Source: Neolentinus lepideus HHB14362 ss-1 | Taxonomy: Eukaryota; Basidiomycota; Agaricomycetes; Gloeophyllales; Gloeophyllaceae | Reading direction: 5' to 3' | Assembly (NCBI GenBank): GCA_001632425.1 | Contig: KV425570.1 | Coordinates: 124,001 to 188,000, forward strand | DNA length: 64,000 nt | In this document: piece after piece, positions 23,023 to 37,203 of the stretch | Layout of the letters: every line of letters starts with the position of its first letter | Position numbering within the stretch: the stretch's first letter is position 1 | The notes under the pieces: model-generated | Databases searched by the model: none | Told to the model about the DNA's origin: nothing | Seen by the model: only the letters and a program-made list of their open reading frames with translations | Position numbers and translations under genes: made by a program

Positions 23023-25912
23023 TTATGCATAGACAGCTGTACGCATGTTATCGAGGAATTTCTCGTAAATAGTCGCGTGTAGGTATTCCAATCGAGCGCC
23101 CTCGTTTTCAGCCTTCAGTTGAACGCTGACCTTGGTCTGTACGCCAGTCAGTACTGTGCAAGACGGAAATCTCGCTGGCACGTACCAAGCCGGCGACCTT
23201 GATTCTTCCGAGTAAAATTGTCAATTTGCCCGTCATGTGAGTCAAGGCAGCGCGATGCCTGGGATCTGCACGGTCAGATAAGATGTCTGGCAGAAGCCCG
23301 ATTAATCTGGGGATCAAAAGCGACATTTCCTCAATAGCAGTCTTCTGCGCAGGATCTGGATCAGCATCGGGCTCTGCCTGCACTTCAGAAAGCAGGCCAG
23401 GGAGGGTGATCATGATGTCCGCGTAGTCAACAAAAATCTGAGGGTGATATCAGATATTCACAGCGCTACCTGCCACTGTATCACCCACCTTTCCGTGCAA
23501 GGTCCACCAACCAACCTTACCCTCCATGCCCTGGAATAATCCCTTGACGAGGTCGAGGTCTCCCCTAACACAGGCCTCGGGCGCCAGATACTGAACGGCT
23601 ACATCATGTGCACGCTCATACAGGAGAGCACCTCGGTATAGCTCGTAAGCGTCCCACACCTTTCCGATCGAGAGAGCGTGGATGGCCTTGAGAGAGGTTA
23701 ATGTAAAGCAATCAAAACAGGGAATCTCGACTTACTTTCGCTTCGTTAATCCAGGTGAGTGGTACCTTCAGCTTCCCTATGAGGGCCTTTGCGGCCCAGT
23801 CATTGAGCAAAGGAGCGGAGCGTAGAAGCAGCTCTTTAATAGCCTTCTCCCTCCTACCGAAAAGTATCAATGAATGTCCGGCAACTTGGCACTGCCCGGC
23901 GCTTACCCTGCGCTACCTTCGATATGCATCAAGACGAAAATGGCGGGTTCCAGCCGACCTGTGCTCTCCAGCTGGAGTGCATACATATTTGTGAGTAAAT
24001 CGGCACTTGGGCTATGGCCCTCTATAGGCTCCTCCTCCTCCTCAGTCTCCTCGTCGTCGTCGTCGTCATCAAGTGTGTGCCGGCGCGGAGGCCGTGACCG
24101 ATCAGGGAAGTCACGGATCCGCATGGATCGCGACATAATGATATAGAGGTGCCAACATAAGGCATAGTCGAGCGGAGAAGGAGAGAACGATAGAGGGGCC
24201 AGAACCTGCGCTAGTGAGCATGTCGGTTCCACGAACAGTTTGATCATGGAGTAAAGCGCGTCTGGAGGATCTGCCAACTTGCGCATTTTCCACGATGATT
24301 TCACCCCTTCGCTCTCCAAATACCATGGCATGGGTGGCACCATCCCGGCACCCTCCTCAGCCCCCTGGAACGCCTCCGTGTACTCGTTGAATGCCTCGGA
24401 GATCCCCGCCTCTCCTTTCTGGCCAAACCACAAGCACAGGCCAAATGCCCGCTTCCAGTCCAAGTCCTTCCACACCCCCTCCTCTCCCAGAGCACCGGCC
24501 AGGAGCGCATAAACTTTCTTGACACCATCCTCGATCATACCCTCCACTTTCTCATCCTTCCACGCTTCAAGCTGTTGCAGCAGGTCCGCACGGAAGTCCT
24601 CGTCCCCGCCTGCCTGTGCAATGAGCGTGGCGAGTTTGGTGTAACCGCCACTCATAGATACTTCGCACGCCTTGTCGATCTGGTTGCCCGTCATGTGCAA
24701 GAAGGCTTTCATGGAGTCGTCCAGTGAGGGTCGCTCGCGCAACTCCTTCTCTACCGAGCTCGCCACGGTGCTTCGGAGCCATTTGGACAGCGCGAGTTTT
24801 CTTCGGAGAGCTAAGATGCGATAGCGCACATCAGAAGGGACTTTGTCGCTCAATTTGAGATCGAGATCGTCAAAGAGTGCGTGTCCGAGTCGGAATAGGG
24901 ACTCCTCGAACGGACCTGAGCCGGGAAGAGCAGCGAAAAGGGGGAGGAAGGACGAGAATGTCATTTTAGAAGATGGGGCGGGTATCGCGACAGGGACGTC
25001 GGAGACATCGAGTTGTATGATTGAGCTGTTAAGGTGGTGTTGGAGAAACAGTTGATATAGATGTAAAGGTCCTGGCTGTATTCTCAAGGAAGTAACGGAG
25101 ACAGACGACAAGTCTATGGTTGTTTTCCTGATATATAATTTGCATCACACGGCAGAAATAGCGTTCTAACGGTAAAGACACATACGTTGGAGTAAAGGGT
25201 GAACATAACGTTCCTATATGTGCGAGCTTTCCACCAGGCCCCCAGCTGACACGAAATGAACGTCCTAGCGCGAGGCCTGCATCGACGTGCAAGTGTTCCT
25301 TCCCCATTGAGGTCGTCTTCGTCGTCGACATCCGCGCGAATTTGCGTATTGGTCGGGCAGACATCGGCGCCATGGGATTCTCGAAGGATGTTCTCTGGAG
25401 GCATATTATTGATGGTCGGTCAGAAGTTAACATTCAGAATAACAGCTACATACCTCATGTGCACTAGACCGATGTTGATCTCTCTCAGACTCTCGGCTAT
25501 GTTTCCGACTCACCGCCAAGGACTTCGCGAGACTTGGTCTTGGTGGACGGGGCACCTGCTTCTGCATTTCAGACGCGGCCAAGTGCCTCATCTCCTCTTG
25601 CTCCTTCGGAAGGGCGAAAAACACCGCCTGCATGACCTCCATTCTCTTCGGGTCCACACCAACAGTTCTTGCCCATGGTGTCAATCCTCGCTGTGGAGGT
25701 CGAGCACGTTGCTTCGTCGGAGAAGGCTGAGGGCGTTCAGGTGCGGGTTGGGGCTGGGCTGGTGACGAGTCCTGTTCTTGGTCGGAACTGGATTCATCAT
25801 CAGCTGGTGGCCTTATGGACTTGCCTCCTGTTGACTGCCGTAGCGAGGACGAAGGAGTAGGTTGTTGGGCGTCGTCATCACTATCGCTTGCATACGGAGT
25901 GAAGCGAGCCAT
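23023..25912 (-). CDS. nucleoporin Nup96/Nup145C-like, free-standing (about 856 aa)
   Basis: Scaffold nucleoporin of the Y-complex of the nuclear pore. Recognised from the basidiomycete Nup96 N-terminus (MARFTPYASDSDDD, WARTVGVDPKRMEVMQAVFF), the block VDAGLALGRSFRVSWGPGG, and the helical domain with KAFLHMTGNQIDKACEVSM followed by KLATLIAQAGG. Exons, minus strand: 25912-25454, 25394-25186, 25127-23907, 23853-23736, 23686-23489, 23437-23186 and 23136-23023; all phases agree. An acidic Asp/Glu tract lies near residue 535. In many eukaryotes Nup96 is released from a Nup98-Nup96 precursor. Here it starts with its own methionine and no Nup98 repeats or autoproteolytic HFS motif precede it. Confidence 0.87.
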
Positions 25913-26124
25913 GAGAGGTTGAAGAACAAGGGCAAGAGCGTGAACACAGACGCGATGTCGCGCGTCTGTGGCGCAAGTTTCAGCGCCAAGCTGCTTGCCA
26001 CTTGGTATTATTTAATCAGTGTAAAATCGAATATATTTATTGACGAGTTTGCACGAAGCCTATTGACACATATTATAATCGCAGTCTCAAGAGTGATAAT
26101 CACAATGTTTTACATAAATCGGAC

Positions 26125-28718
26125 CTAAGTCGTAGAGTGCACTACGCGGACGGAGCTTTCTGCCACACCTTTCTTCTTCTCCTCCAGGCTCGACGATCTC
26201 GTACTCTCGCGGCCTGCGTTAGATTCGGAACCTGGCCCGTAATAGTGACGGTGCTGCAAATCTTCATGTTATTACCAGTCCTCATTGAGAATACGTCAAG
26301 AACATACCCAAAAGAGGATATACCACAGCCAGGAGACGAGGGCCACTCCACCCATGATTGGCCCAGCATAATTCATCGTGTTTGCAGTTACTGGATAGAT
26401 TTGCGGCATTATGAGAATACTGTAAAGCATATGCGTCACATCAGTGAACATCCCGGCCTGTACAGCGCACGTTCGCTTACCCAGTTTCGAGTGCAGTCCT
26501 ACAAAAAAATATCAGTCACTGCACCAATGGCATAAACTTCACAACGCACCAAAGGACTGCGTAAACGTTGACAGCGTAGCCCCATTTACCCATATAGAAA
26601 GGTCCGGGTGTGAACTCGGTGTCCGTTTTGAACAGCCAAATGTACAGTTTGGCGACAACAGGGATCTGTGAGGAGTCAGACAACAGTTTTTGGCAATATG
26701 CAAGTCGGCCATACTGCGTAGGAGACGTCAAGCGCCACGGCGGTGATACTGACAATGAGACCGCATCAGCCACGATTTTGCCTTACGCAGGAGTGATTTA
26801 CCTGAAGATAGCATTGATCTTCGCGCGACAATCAGCTTGAAAGAATCGTTTGATATAAAGATGGCTTTACCGCTACAAGCGAGGCCAGATATAGCAGACC
26901 AAATAGACACTCTACCACGACCGTGAAAACGACAGCGTTTATAGGTGTCTTCGTCACGCGCCAAACCTTCGCGCACAGACGCCTGTCTGGCAGTGCATTC
27001 TACACAAGGTCAGCTGGAAGTCATTTCTGACAGCATAGACACGTATCACTTACATCTCTAGAAACAGCATAAATACCTAGTACAGATCAGTTAAAGAGGC
27101 CCAAGATGTGAACATTTCAGCTGTGCGCGCACTTCTGACACAAGCAAGCTGACAAGTAGCTGCTGTTATCGTCTGCAGGATAATGACAAACGACCAGAGA
27201 GCCAAAGCGCCACGCTTGCCGAGGTTGTCCCACAAAATCTGCCACAGCACGTCAGTTGAATATATTGTGCTGGTGTCTCTGCAGTGGATTGTTTACCTGC
27301 GCGAAGACAAGCGACGTGGGTCCCGGCAAGGCAGAGAAGTCCCGTATGCCATAGCATAGAGATACGTTGACAAAGAATCCAAAGATGCCAGTCAGGACGA
27401 CTGATGGAATTTATAAATCTTATCTCAGGTAGGATCGATGCATATCGAAGAGACCGACCTGCAGAGACAATGGCAGCCGGTGTGGCTACGGCTGCGTTTT
27501 TGACCTCTTCGGACATATCTACAAGGGTCGTTTAGCACATATACTAATGAAGCGATTAATATAAGCTTACGTGCCGCAGCGTCATAGTCAGTCTATTTAA
27601 ATGAGATCAACGAGTTGATGAGCACCAAAAACATGCTACTGGCTCACCATCACCCATTGCACACTCAGTATACCTAACAAGAAGGCGAAGCCACTGCTAC
27701 CCCAGCCAGAGCCATCTTGGACCTTTCCTAATGTCATTACGTATTTCGACATAAATCCCTGTAATCACTTACGGTGCTCCAGACGAACTTGCTGCTAGCG
27801 AGATTACCTCGCCCAGCTGCGGGAACGGCTATTATCACAGCTAACGTAGTGAATAGATTGACAAAAACTGATCAATATCGCAGTTAGCGTGATTGAAATA
27901 GTACAGATCTTACGGCATAGACCTACCATAAAATGAAGTTATCCGGTGCAGTGCTTTAGTTGGTAAACTATTCAAGAAGCCAAGAGCAACATTGAGGCCA
28001 ACGTAGAGGCCCAAAACCTGACCAGTGGTAGCAACAAATACACCGTCTGTGCCAATCGTAACTGCGGCATATATCATCTGTGATCTGCAATCGATTCGGT
28101 CTGAGCATAAGAAATTTACGCTATCCCTCTGGCTTACAATGCGAAAGTCACAGAAGCAGGAGTGGCAAGTTGGCCCACAACTGTGAGCCTTGATAGTACA
28201 CGGCAGGACGACATTAGACTCAAAAGGAATACCGGATAGACAGAGAATCCATACCATGCCGCTATGAATGTGGTAACTCGACGATATTTAGACGGCACGA
28301 CGAAAGCTGTGCTGGTGTATATTCCTCCTGCAGTCGGGTAGGCGGAGACAAGCTCTGTACTTCCCGTTAGATAGTTGAATAACCGTCTGAAACGAAGATG
28401 GTATGTACCAGCTACAGACGCTGCGATCGCCAAGCAACCGAAGGAACCCAAGAACCAAGCCCATATTGCCGTTCCGGGTCCTCCCAACAGCAGAGGAGTA
28501 TTAAAAGTAGATGCAATACTCGCAGAACACCTGGGAACGAATATGACTTTTCCAGCCAGCATGCACGAAACTGCGACTTACCCAAGGATTCCGAGAGCGA
28601 AGCTAAGCGTGCTGAAACTTGTGAACTCGCGCCTCAGTTCACGGCGAACGCCGAGGAGGCGGAGTCGTTCGTCCTCTTCCTCTACTGTCAGGATCGCGTT
28701 CTCGCTGGCGACCGCCAT
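26125..28718 (-). CDS. amino-acid/GABA permease, APC superfamily (Uga4-like)
   Basis: Multi-pass proton-coupled transporter of amino acids or GABA at the plasma membrane. Motifs after splicing: EFTSFSTLSFALGILG, STFNTPLLLGGPGTAIWAW, ELVSAYPTAGGIY, LTVVGQLATPASVTFAL, GSGWGSSGFAFLLGILSVQW, HMSEEVKNAAVATP, RDFSALPGPTSLVFAQ and RDNALPDRR. These follow the usual order of this family and give around 12 hydrophobic segments. The first exons are 28718-28582, 28530-28409, 28354-28255, 28188-28138 and from 28084. The coding sequence is cut by more than a dozen introns; the join near 27080-27160 is unsure. The C-terminus ends with a hydrophilic Ser/Glu tail. Substrate cannot be told from sequence. Confidence 0.85.
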
Positions 28719-29281
28719 GGCCTTCCGCTCTGGATTGTCGACACAGACGCTCAATCCTCAACAGCTGCTGCGCCAGACCCCAGGCTTCTTAACGCCCCAC
28801 TCATGATGACCTGCGTAAGCTTGTCTAAGCAAAGTCTGAGCGGCAATTGGACGGTGCACGGGTACCAGTATCTTATCCGAAGGCGGGCCCACTTTGGCAA
28901 TCACGGTCACTAAAGAACCCCGTCCTCGAATCTTATCGTCCCTGCCTCATGTGTGTGCCTCTGATGGAGCACTTCCAAAGCCCCCGATGCGGCCTAAGCT
29001 CTCTCGTAATGACACGCGACAGACTCCCTACCAATATCCACGGATAATCCACCGCGCGATTCGAGGGCGAACAAGGTAAGCTTGCCGAATGTGATAAAGC
29101 GCTTACCTCGCACATCTCTGCTGACTTCAAGCCTGTTATCGGCATGACATGCCCAGCCACAAGAGATCGCCACGGTATCCCGCCGTATCTCGGATAGGCT
29201 CAGTCGCAGAGATATTACCCAACGGCCTGCATCCGATTTTTCTTGTTCTCCAGTCCCTCCAGTTTTGGTCTCTCAACAACC
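28719..29281. promoter_or_regulatory. divergent promoter interval, permease / HODM genes
   Basis: 563 bp between two genes read outwards, so it must hold both promoters. No specific operator or nitrogen-regulatory cluster was identified by eye. Confidence 0.4.
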
Positions 29282-31028
29282 ATGGCTGGACTTCATACCT
29301 TAGGAGTTTTCCTTCTGAGTTTCGTCGCAGCTGTGACTTGGTATTTCTACGCTCGTGGTCAGAAAGCGAGGAAGGAAACCAATCCTGTTGCAGCTGAGCA
29401 GAAATTACCCGATCCTGACCCGCTCTGGGACTTCGACTTGGTTAGTGCATAGGCCCTGTGCAACACACTACCTCTCTTCATACATCGATTCAGGCCACAG
29501 CCACCACTCGGAATCATCTCTACGTGAACAAGACGGTTCGATGGCCGTACTTTCAGGTCCGGGATAATATCACACTCCAAACCCTATGACCTAACACACT
29601 TCCTATCAGACGATGGCCCATCAGCCGATGCACGTCAATAACTGGATAGAAATTGACAAGGACTATAAGTGGTACATCGAAGAGAAAGCGCGCGTCATCA
29701 AGGAGAAAGGTGTGTAGGGCTCCTCCAGTATCTCTTGAGATCTCACCACCCAACCCAACGCGTCAGGCAAGGTCGTCATCGATTCCTGTCCCGACAATGA
29801 CGAAGCCTGTGGGGAACTCATGGAAACCTTGGTCGATTATCTCCCGAAACGGTATCCTACCCTTTTCGAGAGAATTGACTGCCCAGGCGGTGGGATCTGG
29901 AATAAAGTCACCGGCGAGAAGCTTATCGGATTGGAAGGGAAGCTGGGAGTTGACGCCCTGATGGTCTGTTCAAGGTAACTTCTTTTGATCGGGAATCATT
30001 TTTGAGGATCGGGATGCTTGACGGTGCTGCGTAGGCTGGTGCAGGATGATTTCTTGATGGGTCTCGAGCGCGAAGACGGTTCAGTGTATTTCACCGGAGG
30101 CTTAGTCGCATTCCCTGGTGAGTTAGCATGCGTGAGAGCTCGTCGCGCGCTAACGTGCACTGTTTAAGGATTCTACCTGCTTTCCAAGAAGATCAACAAA
30201 TCGCTGAGAATTGCACACGCACCTGTTCCATACTTCAACGAGAAGCTGCTCATGAGCGTAGAACGGACATTGAAGCGTTTCAAGCCCAACGAGCCGTTTG
30301 AACGTACGAGCTGGGAGATTGTTGATGATCGGAATCTTCACTGGCGTACGTAACCTGTCTGTTTCCAAGTGAAGAGCATCCGGTAATTAAGCTCGGTTCT
30401 ATGAGCAGACAATATGGCCGACTTAGACGCCGGCCAAAAGCTACCAGAGGGGTTCCATCCCAAGGATCTTTTCTTCCGTGTGGATCATCAAACCTTCCGC
30501 AAACTCCCCAGGACGAAAGGGATAATCTTTGGCGTGTGAGTGCATCTCGGCATACTCGCTATGCCTGATGTGTGATCACTGACCTAATGTCTTGCGGCCA
30601 TCATATTCGCAGGCATCCTATCATGAAACGCCTAGAAGATTTCGAGGACAGCCCACTGGTCCCGATGCTTCTAGCGAAAGTGCATGCTGAAGGCGACCCC
30701 AAGCTTATGAATGTTAGTCATGTTTCGCATGTTCCTCTAGCGTCTTCTAGATGAGTGATCACTTTGGTCTGTTTCAGTATAAGGTCGTCTCCGCCTACCA
30801 GGATATCATGATGCCCTATCTCCAAGAATTGACCGCTCGGCAAATTGACCGTGGCCTGATAACGTGTGTAACGTAGATGATACTACAGGCGTTTACAGCT
30901 GACGTGTCGACCACAGAGGGAAGGAGGAGGTAGCTGCTTTCCGGGAGCTCATCAAGGACGGGAAGTATCCCAGTACGCAGACGTCACTGACGCAGCCCAC
31001 AGAGTCGGAGAAGTATCTAAAAAAGTAG
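29282..31028 (+). CDS. HODM-alpha-like (DUF3445) protein, membrane anchored (404 aa)
   Basis: Related to the alpha subunit of bacterial heme-dependent oxidative N-demethylase (PF11927, formerly DUF3445). The fungal substrate is unknown. Residues 5-23 form one hydrophobic segment (LGVFLLSFVAAVTWYFY) followed by basic residues, a signal anchor placing the domain on the ER or another membrane. Family landmarks: HQPMHVNNWIEIDKDYKWY, YLPKRYPTLFE, LVQDDFLMG, FTGGLVAFPGFY, HAPVPYFNEKL and RTSWEIVDDRNLHW. Ten exons: 29282-29440, 29494-29556, 29610-29709, 29767-29974, 30035-30117, 30169-30345, 30409-30535, 30613-30712, 30778-30863 and 30917-31028; all phases close. Catalytic assignment is by family only. 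Confidence 0.87.
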
Positions 31029-31374
31029 AACACTCGATGGTGATGGCGGTGAAACGCTTGCGCCACTCTGTAGATTTATGTGGGCCTTCTTGTTTTACAT
31101 AGCATAAGTCGGGAACTGAGTACTCAGCCGATCGCACGTATAACAGGAGTGGTGAGGCAATATTCGCGAGCCGGGAGATGTCAGAACGCAAATAAGGACT
31201 AATAGCACTGATACACTGGGGAACTGCCGATTATAGATACATAATGCAGAAAGCATAGTGGGAACAATCCAGAACTACAGGAAGTAAGTGGTAGTGTTCG
31301 ATGTAGCTCAAAGTCCAAGAAATAGAGGAATGATAGGTATTACAAGATGCAATAACGTGCATAAAAGACCAGCA
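31029..31374. other. convergent 3' interval
   Basis: 346 bp between the converging HODM and DUF6593 genes. It holds their 3' untranslated regions; nothing else was seen. Confidence 0.5.
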
Positions 31375-32115
31375 CTAGTCGATATTCCTACCAGATTGCA
31401 AGAGCAGTGTCGCGACGATCGATGGTTCCAGCAGATCTAACTGCATAGCTTGAGCGGTCACCTCGAGGTTGACGGTGGTGTGCGTCTTAGAAACCTTCGC
31501 CAACATTTGCGGCGCAGCAGGCGATGTCGTGTATAACTATATTGACTCGTATGTGAGCCGCGCTCGTAATATACTACACTGAGAGGACGTACGCAGATAT
31601 GTCTGCCACTTGGAGCCCATGCATAACATGCATTACCGACTCTCATAATTCTGGAACTGGATTCTGCAGTCAGCTCGAGTATCCTGGTGTGGTAATGATA
31701 TGTCTCACAGCCCATCCGAGGACAAACCCAGCCAGTTCCTGATGTTCTGCTTCGAAGCAACATGACGGATTTCGACGGTCGGCTGGCTTCGCCACTCGAT
31801 GACAGCGACGATCTTTCCATGGCTGTCTTTGATGAGGGTGAAGATTGCGGAGTTGTTTGATTCGATGCGGAAATGTATATTTGTCTGTGCGTCGATCAAG
31901 ACCGAGTTAAGTATGGTTGGCGTGAATGCAGTGAAGGTGAGGGTAACAGTTCCTCCAGTGCTTCCTCCAGAAGCACTGGAGGATGCTCCAGAGTATGGAA
32001 GAGCTCCGTAGACGGATGGAGAAGAGGTCGTGTAGTCCCAAGGTGACGATTGGACAGACTGTTCCATTCCTGCGTGATGCCAGCCAGCAGCGTAGGGATT
32101 CTGGGACGTTGACAT
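31375..32115 (-). CDS. DUF6593 family protein (about 210 aa)
   Basis: Small basidiomycete-specific protein of the DUF6593 family, function unknown. The first 50 residues are Ser/Gly/Tyr-rich. The beta-rich family domain follows: TLTFTAFTPTILNSVLID, then THFRIES-like strands with the Trp motif IVAVIEWRSQPTVEI, SRIMRVGNACYAWAPSG, and the C-terminal NLEVTAQAMQLDLLEPSIV helix. Exons, minus strand: 32115-31709, 31656-31593 and 31536-31375. An alternative in-frame start lies 18 bp upstream at 32133. No signal peptide or transmembrane segment is evident. Confidence 0.8.
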
Positions 32116-34300
32116 GTTGAGAACACTTGGCACCAGGCAATGGGTTCTCTGTTCCCCAAGACCCCACCCCTAAAATACCAGGCCTCAGGACGAAGACTGT
32201 GCGCGCACACAATATGCGTGGACATCACGGCCATCTTCTCATCAGAGTTCAGACAATTCGACCTGAGCATGATGTGTACATGAGCGCTGCTTACTGTGGA
32301 CCACGGGTAAGAAGCTGCAAAAGAAAGCATCAAACATCAGGAGCGGGAGATCTCGGAAGGCTGTCTTCTTGTCCTTGACGCCAGTGGCTAGAGCAAATGA
32401 AAGGACATTGTTGCAACCTAGGGGTGAGCAGGCGCAGAATTGGATTACTGATGACCTCAGACAAGCGCACAGCTACGGAAGGCATCGCTTCTATTCATCA
32501 GTCATACAGGAGATGATTAACGATGCGATGCCGGAGGGAGATTCGGAATGACGTGGCGGTGTCCGATAGATGGCAATGTTGTGAGCACAACCCGCTCTGA
32601 TACTCAGAGACAATGGGAGGACGATTGACCGCCATTCCTTTAGAGCCTCCTTCGTCGTTACCGCACGTGACATTCGCCAACGGGAGCAGGTGTACGACAT
32701 CTTGCACTTGTGGTAGGCCGTGCTTGGGCGGCTCACCGACAGACGCCCTGCGCGATCTAAGAAGCGTAAAAGTAATTAGAACATTCAGAGCGCAAAATTG
32801 TATCATCTCTAAGGTAGACAGTGCATATGATGGACGCAATACGGCAAGGTGGTGCGCGACCTGAGCTGACTGACTTGAGTAAATCAAATAGTATTGGAAG
32901 AACCCACTATTGCGTAAGGAGTAGGCCCAGGGCCTACAGCATCGGAAGGCGATATGTTTTACTATGCCGACGTATGTTTATTCAGAAGCGTCCTCAGAGG
33001 CAAAATAGATGGCAAGGCGGCATGATGATTGGAAGCTGTGACGTTGCAATTGAACGTATCGCGAGTGTCACACTCTGTGTTGGTTCGCCGCCCTTTCAAC
33101 GCGGGCTGAGGCAACTATCAGAATCTTGTGTCCCTCGCCTCGCGGTCACTAGTAAGAATTATTGTGCACTCTGTGTCGGTCATTTCTATGATGATCCCAT
33201 CTTGCTAGGCATCGCCTCCGAATCCATTGGTAAGTTGCTCATCATCTGGTACTCTCCAAGGAGCCGATACTCCTTGCATATCTCTTAGCCTGACAATTTA
33301 CGCTGACACCATTGCAACATTCCCATACTTTTGTCTAAACACAAGATACTCCCGGAGTGCTTGTGATGTGCATACGACTGGCAGCGCAATGGACATGTCG
33401 GATCATACTCGACAAAAGCCGCCTCCTCTCACACGGACAGTGTTTGCCTTCTCGGATTGCAAGTCCTACCTGCCCTTACCAGGATGAGAGGGTGAATTCT
33501 GATGAGTGTTGATGAGGCAGGACCAGGCCGTGTCTAACGCATGTCAAGGCGCTGCGCGCAGTGATCACAGCCTGCATTGCAGTGGCGACCCTGTCCGTCA
33601 AACCAGAGATTCGATATTCAGGATTCAGCTTTTTGAAGTGGAATGTCCTCAGAACAGAGACGTCCCGAGCTAGGGGTCTGCGCTGTGGAAGCATGCAGAA
33701 ATTGACCATGTACCCCGGATCCGAGTTCCTGTCGGATCCTTAGGACAATATCCCAGGGGTAATTGTCTACTCATTTTGGTTCATCTCCCCTCTCGTTGAC
33801 TCCGAAACTTGTAGCGAAATATCCCTGTTGATTCTCAGGAAGATAACTCTTGGCACTGAGAGATAGTCTCAATTCGTGTTCTTAGCCACACCATTGTACA
33901 ATGGTACAACAGAAGAGACAATAAGAGTACACAGGAGAGGTCTCAGTTCTACTGTGACAGTGACCTGCCTTCAAGTCATGACCTGAACTGCGCAATTTTT
34001 GCGTTCGTACTGCAGTTCCGGCAACCGTCAATTCAATTGTACAGGTTTAATCATCCGCGACGCCTTTCTCTTGTTGGCTGCAAATTCTGCATGGCAATGT
34101 CGAGGAACAATCGAGTGATTGTCGCATCGCACCGCAGCTTCGATCGTTCCTCAAGCCCTCCCACTGCGCACCAATGACAATTATAGGTACATCATCACGA
34201 GAAAGCGTTGGTTGCGTCACAGTAGGGAATGAATTGGTACAAGACTATAGGACATGCGACTGAATGATACACCAGAATCCATCGGAGTGATCCACGACTA
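32116..34300. other. gene-poor interval
   Basis: About 2.2 kb with only short, unsupported frames on both strands. The first part is the promoter of the DUF6593 gene. I see no transposon ends, tandem arrays or RNA genes. Confidence 0.45.
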
Positions 34301-35032
<732 letters not shown>

Positions 35033-37203
35033 GACTATGCAATATTATTAAGTATGGGACTTGACTGCAACCCATACCGATGTAACCGAGGACATCGCAT
35101 GCGCATCGCGTTAGATCGGGAACGAATTGCATAGGACGTGTCCACATAGCAAGGACGACCCGAATAATGTGGATAAGAGAAAAGAAGAGACGAATCTGTC
35201 AGAATCTCCGGAACAAGAGGCAACAATAAAAACATACGGATGAAGAGTCTAGGATGCGAAGAGAGAGATGGAAGTGGTGGTAGACGACAAGGCGACAGTG
35301 CACAGGTTGTTTGGACGTTTGTCATCTATTTGTGCAGTTCCGCCACGTGATAACCACCCGTTTCGTCTTTCGCGCCACTAGCCCACTCGCGACACTCTTG
35401 TTTTTGGCACAATACAGTGTACTGCAGATATGTATGAAACGTAGTGATTTCCTAATTTCAAAGAAATTTATGTGCTGAACTGAAATGGTCGAAGTTTACC
35501 GAACTCAAATTCCCCAAGGATAACATAACACAATGATTCCCACACGAGCGAGAGAAACATTTACATCGATGTCCTGTACTTGCTTCGTGTTCGCTGCATG
35601 TTGATCAGTTCGCCGGTATCTCTCCGACCTCTGTCGTGCGACAGTTCTGGGCTAGGCGAACCTTAGACTCATCCCGGGCCCGTGATGTATATCAGATAGC
35701 AAATAAGCTGTGGGTGTAATGACTTCATCTCCCCTGTGATGGTAGCATGCACATACTTTTCCGAGCTGATTCGATTCCTTCATCTGCAACTTATTCCAAT
35801 CCATACACGTTGATTCCTCAAACAACCTGGACTCGCAGACTTTGTGAAGGCCTGAATGTGGAGTAGCGGAAATATATCGCATCTCATGCATCCTGTGAAG
35901 CTAGTATTTTATGCTTATCTCGGGGAATACTCACATGATACTGTGAAAATGGCCTCGATGTCTGGTCTCACATGGTCAAAGTATCTTCTAGTTAGGAAAG
36001 CACCTCTCAAGTATACGAAACAGGCAAGCTGGTTCGCCCCTGCGTACAGGGGCAACTCTGCCTTTGTTTCCTTTATATACATACGGGTTCAGAAGATGCC
36101 CGGGAGGTGTTCTCCTGCTAGAGGGGAGGATCAGATAAACACGACCGATTAAGTAGCTCAAGCAATTCAGACTCTCTGTACGTTGATTGCCGGTTTGCAC
36201 CTTCAGCGAGATAAGTCGTATACTTAGAGAGAAATATGATACTGATTTGTGTCAAGCTCCCTGTGAGTTTCCGGTACTCATCAGGACCGAGCTGCGGCAT
36301 ATTCTTGACGTAGTCCCTATCTGGAATGTCTCCTTCCTTAAATATTATATCTAAACTCTATTGTACTTTCGTCTTGACGTTCTTTCGCACAAATCTCTGT
36401 TCTCGACATTTCTCAGATCCTTGCGTATTTCCTCCGCTTCAGGCTCTAGATCTTGTTAATAAGGCACACCCTTCGAGGCAAGATCTCTAAGTACTGCAAC
36501 CTTTTTCATGCTAGACAAAGGCCACGGTTTATTTGCTGCAGAAGACGTGAAGTCAGGGCATTAATAACGCGAAAATTTGCATCTCAATATAGCACGGCCT
36601 AAATTGATACGTGACCTACGATAAAGGGTGCTGGAGGATGAGACGCCAGTCGAGCCACTCTTGAGCCAAGAAGAGGTCGCAGAAATCCGTAGGCCTGTTC
36701 CAGATGACAGAATATATATTATAGCGGCACTGCCACTGTTCTTGCATGCCGAAGATGATGCTGTCTCTGGGTTTAACTTCACCGTGGATGACATTAAGCG
36801 GGCAATTATACAGAGAGAGAAGAGATCACCAAACTCGAGGTGCAGACAAAGAGGATCAACGGAGTAAGTATATCCTGCGCTGTTTGGCGGTAGTGAAGCC
36901 ACGCGTGTCGGCAGCCACAATTCTAATTAGGCATCTGGAGGATGAACTCGGAAATTGCAGCTCGTCAGAGAGCCATGATAAGTCAGAAGGCCATAGCACC
37001 ATGTGCTATTTAGATCGACAGTAGAGTGTGACTGAACGAAAGTGAATTCAATGATTGTCTACGAATATTGGTCAGCGACCGCTGACACTACAACATAAAT
37101 AAATAATAATAAGTAGAACTAGTTCCACTCAGAAATATGATCATCACTTCGTCAAAGATGAACCAAAGAACCCTAAATAAAGATGTCTCGTTATGACCAG
37201 ATC
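35033..37203. other. gene-poor interval
   Basis: About 2.2 kb between two minus-strand genes. A plus-strand frame at 36628-36867 (with VAEIRRPVPDDRIYIIAALP) has no recognisable relatives or flanking exons and is left out. The E2 promoter occupies the first part. Nothing else was seen. Confidence 0.45.

Noticed and set aside
24020..24075. CTC/GTC microsatellite-like tract
   Set aside because: It encodes the acidic Asp/Glu tract of the Nup96 homologue.
36628..36867. 79-codon plus-strand frame (VAEIRRPVPDDRIYIIAALP)
   Set aside because: Looks protein-like locally, but no family, no neighbouring exons and no context.
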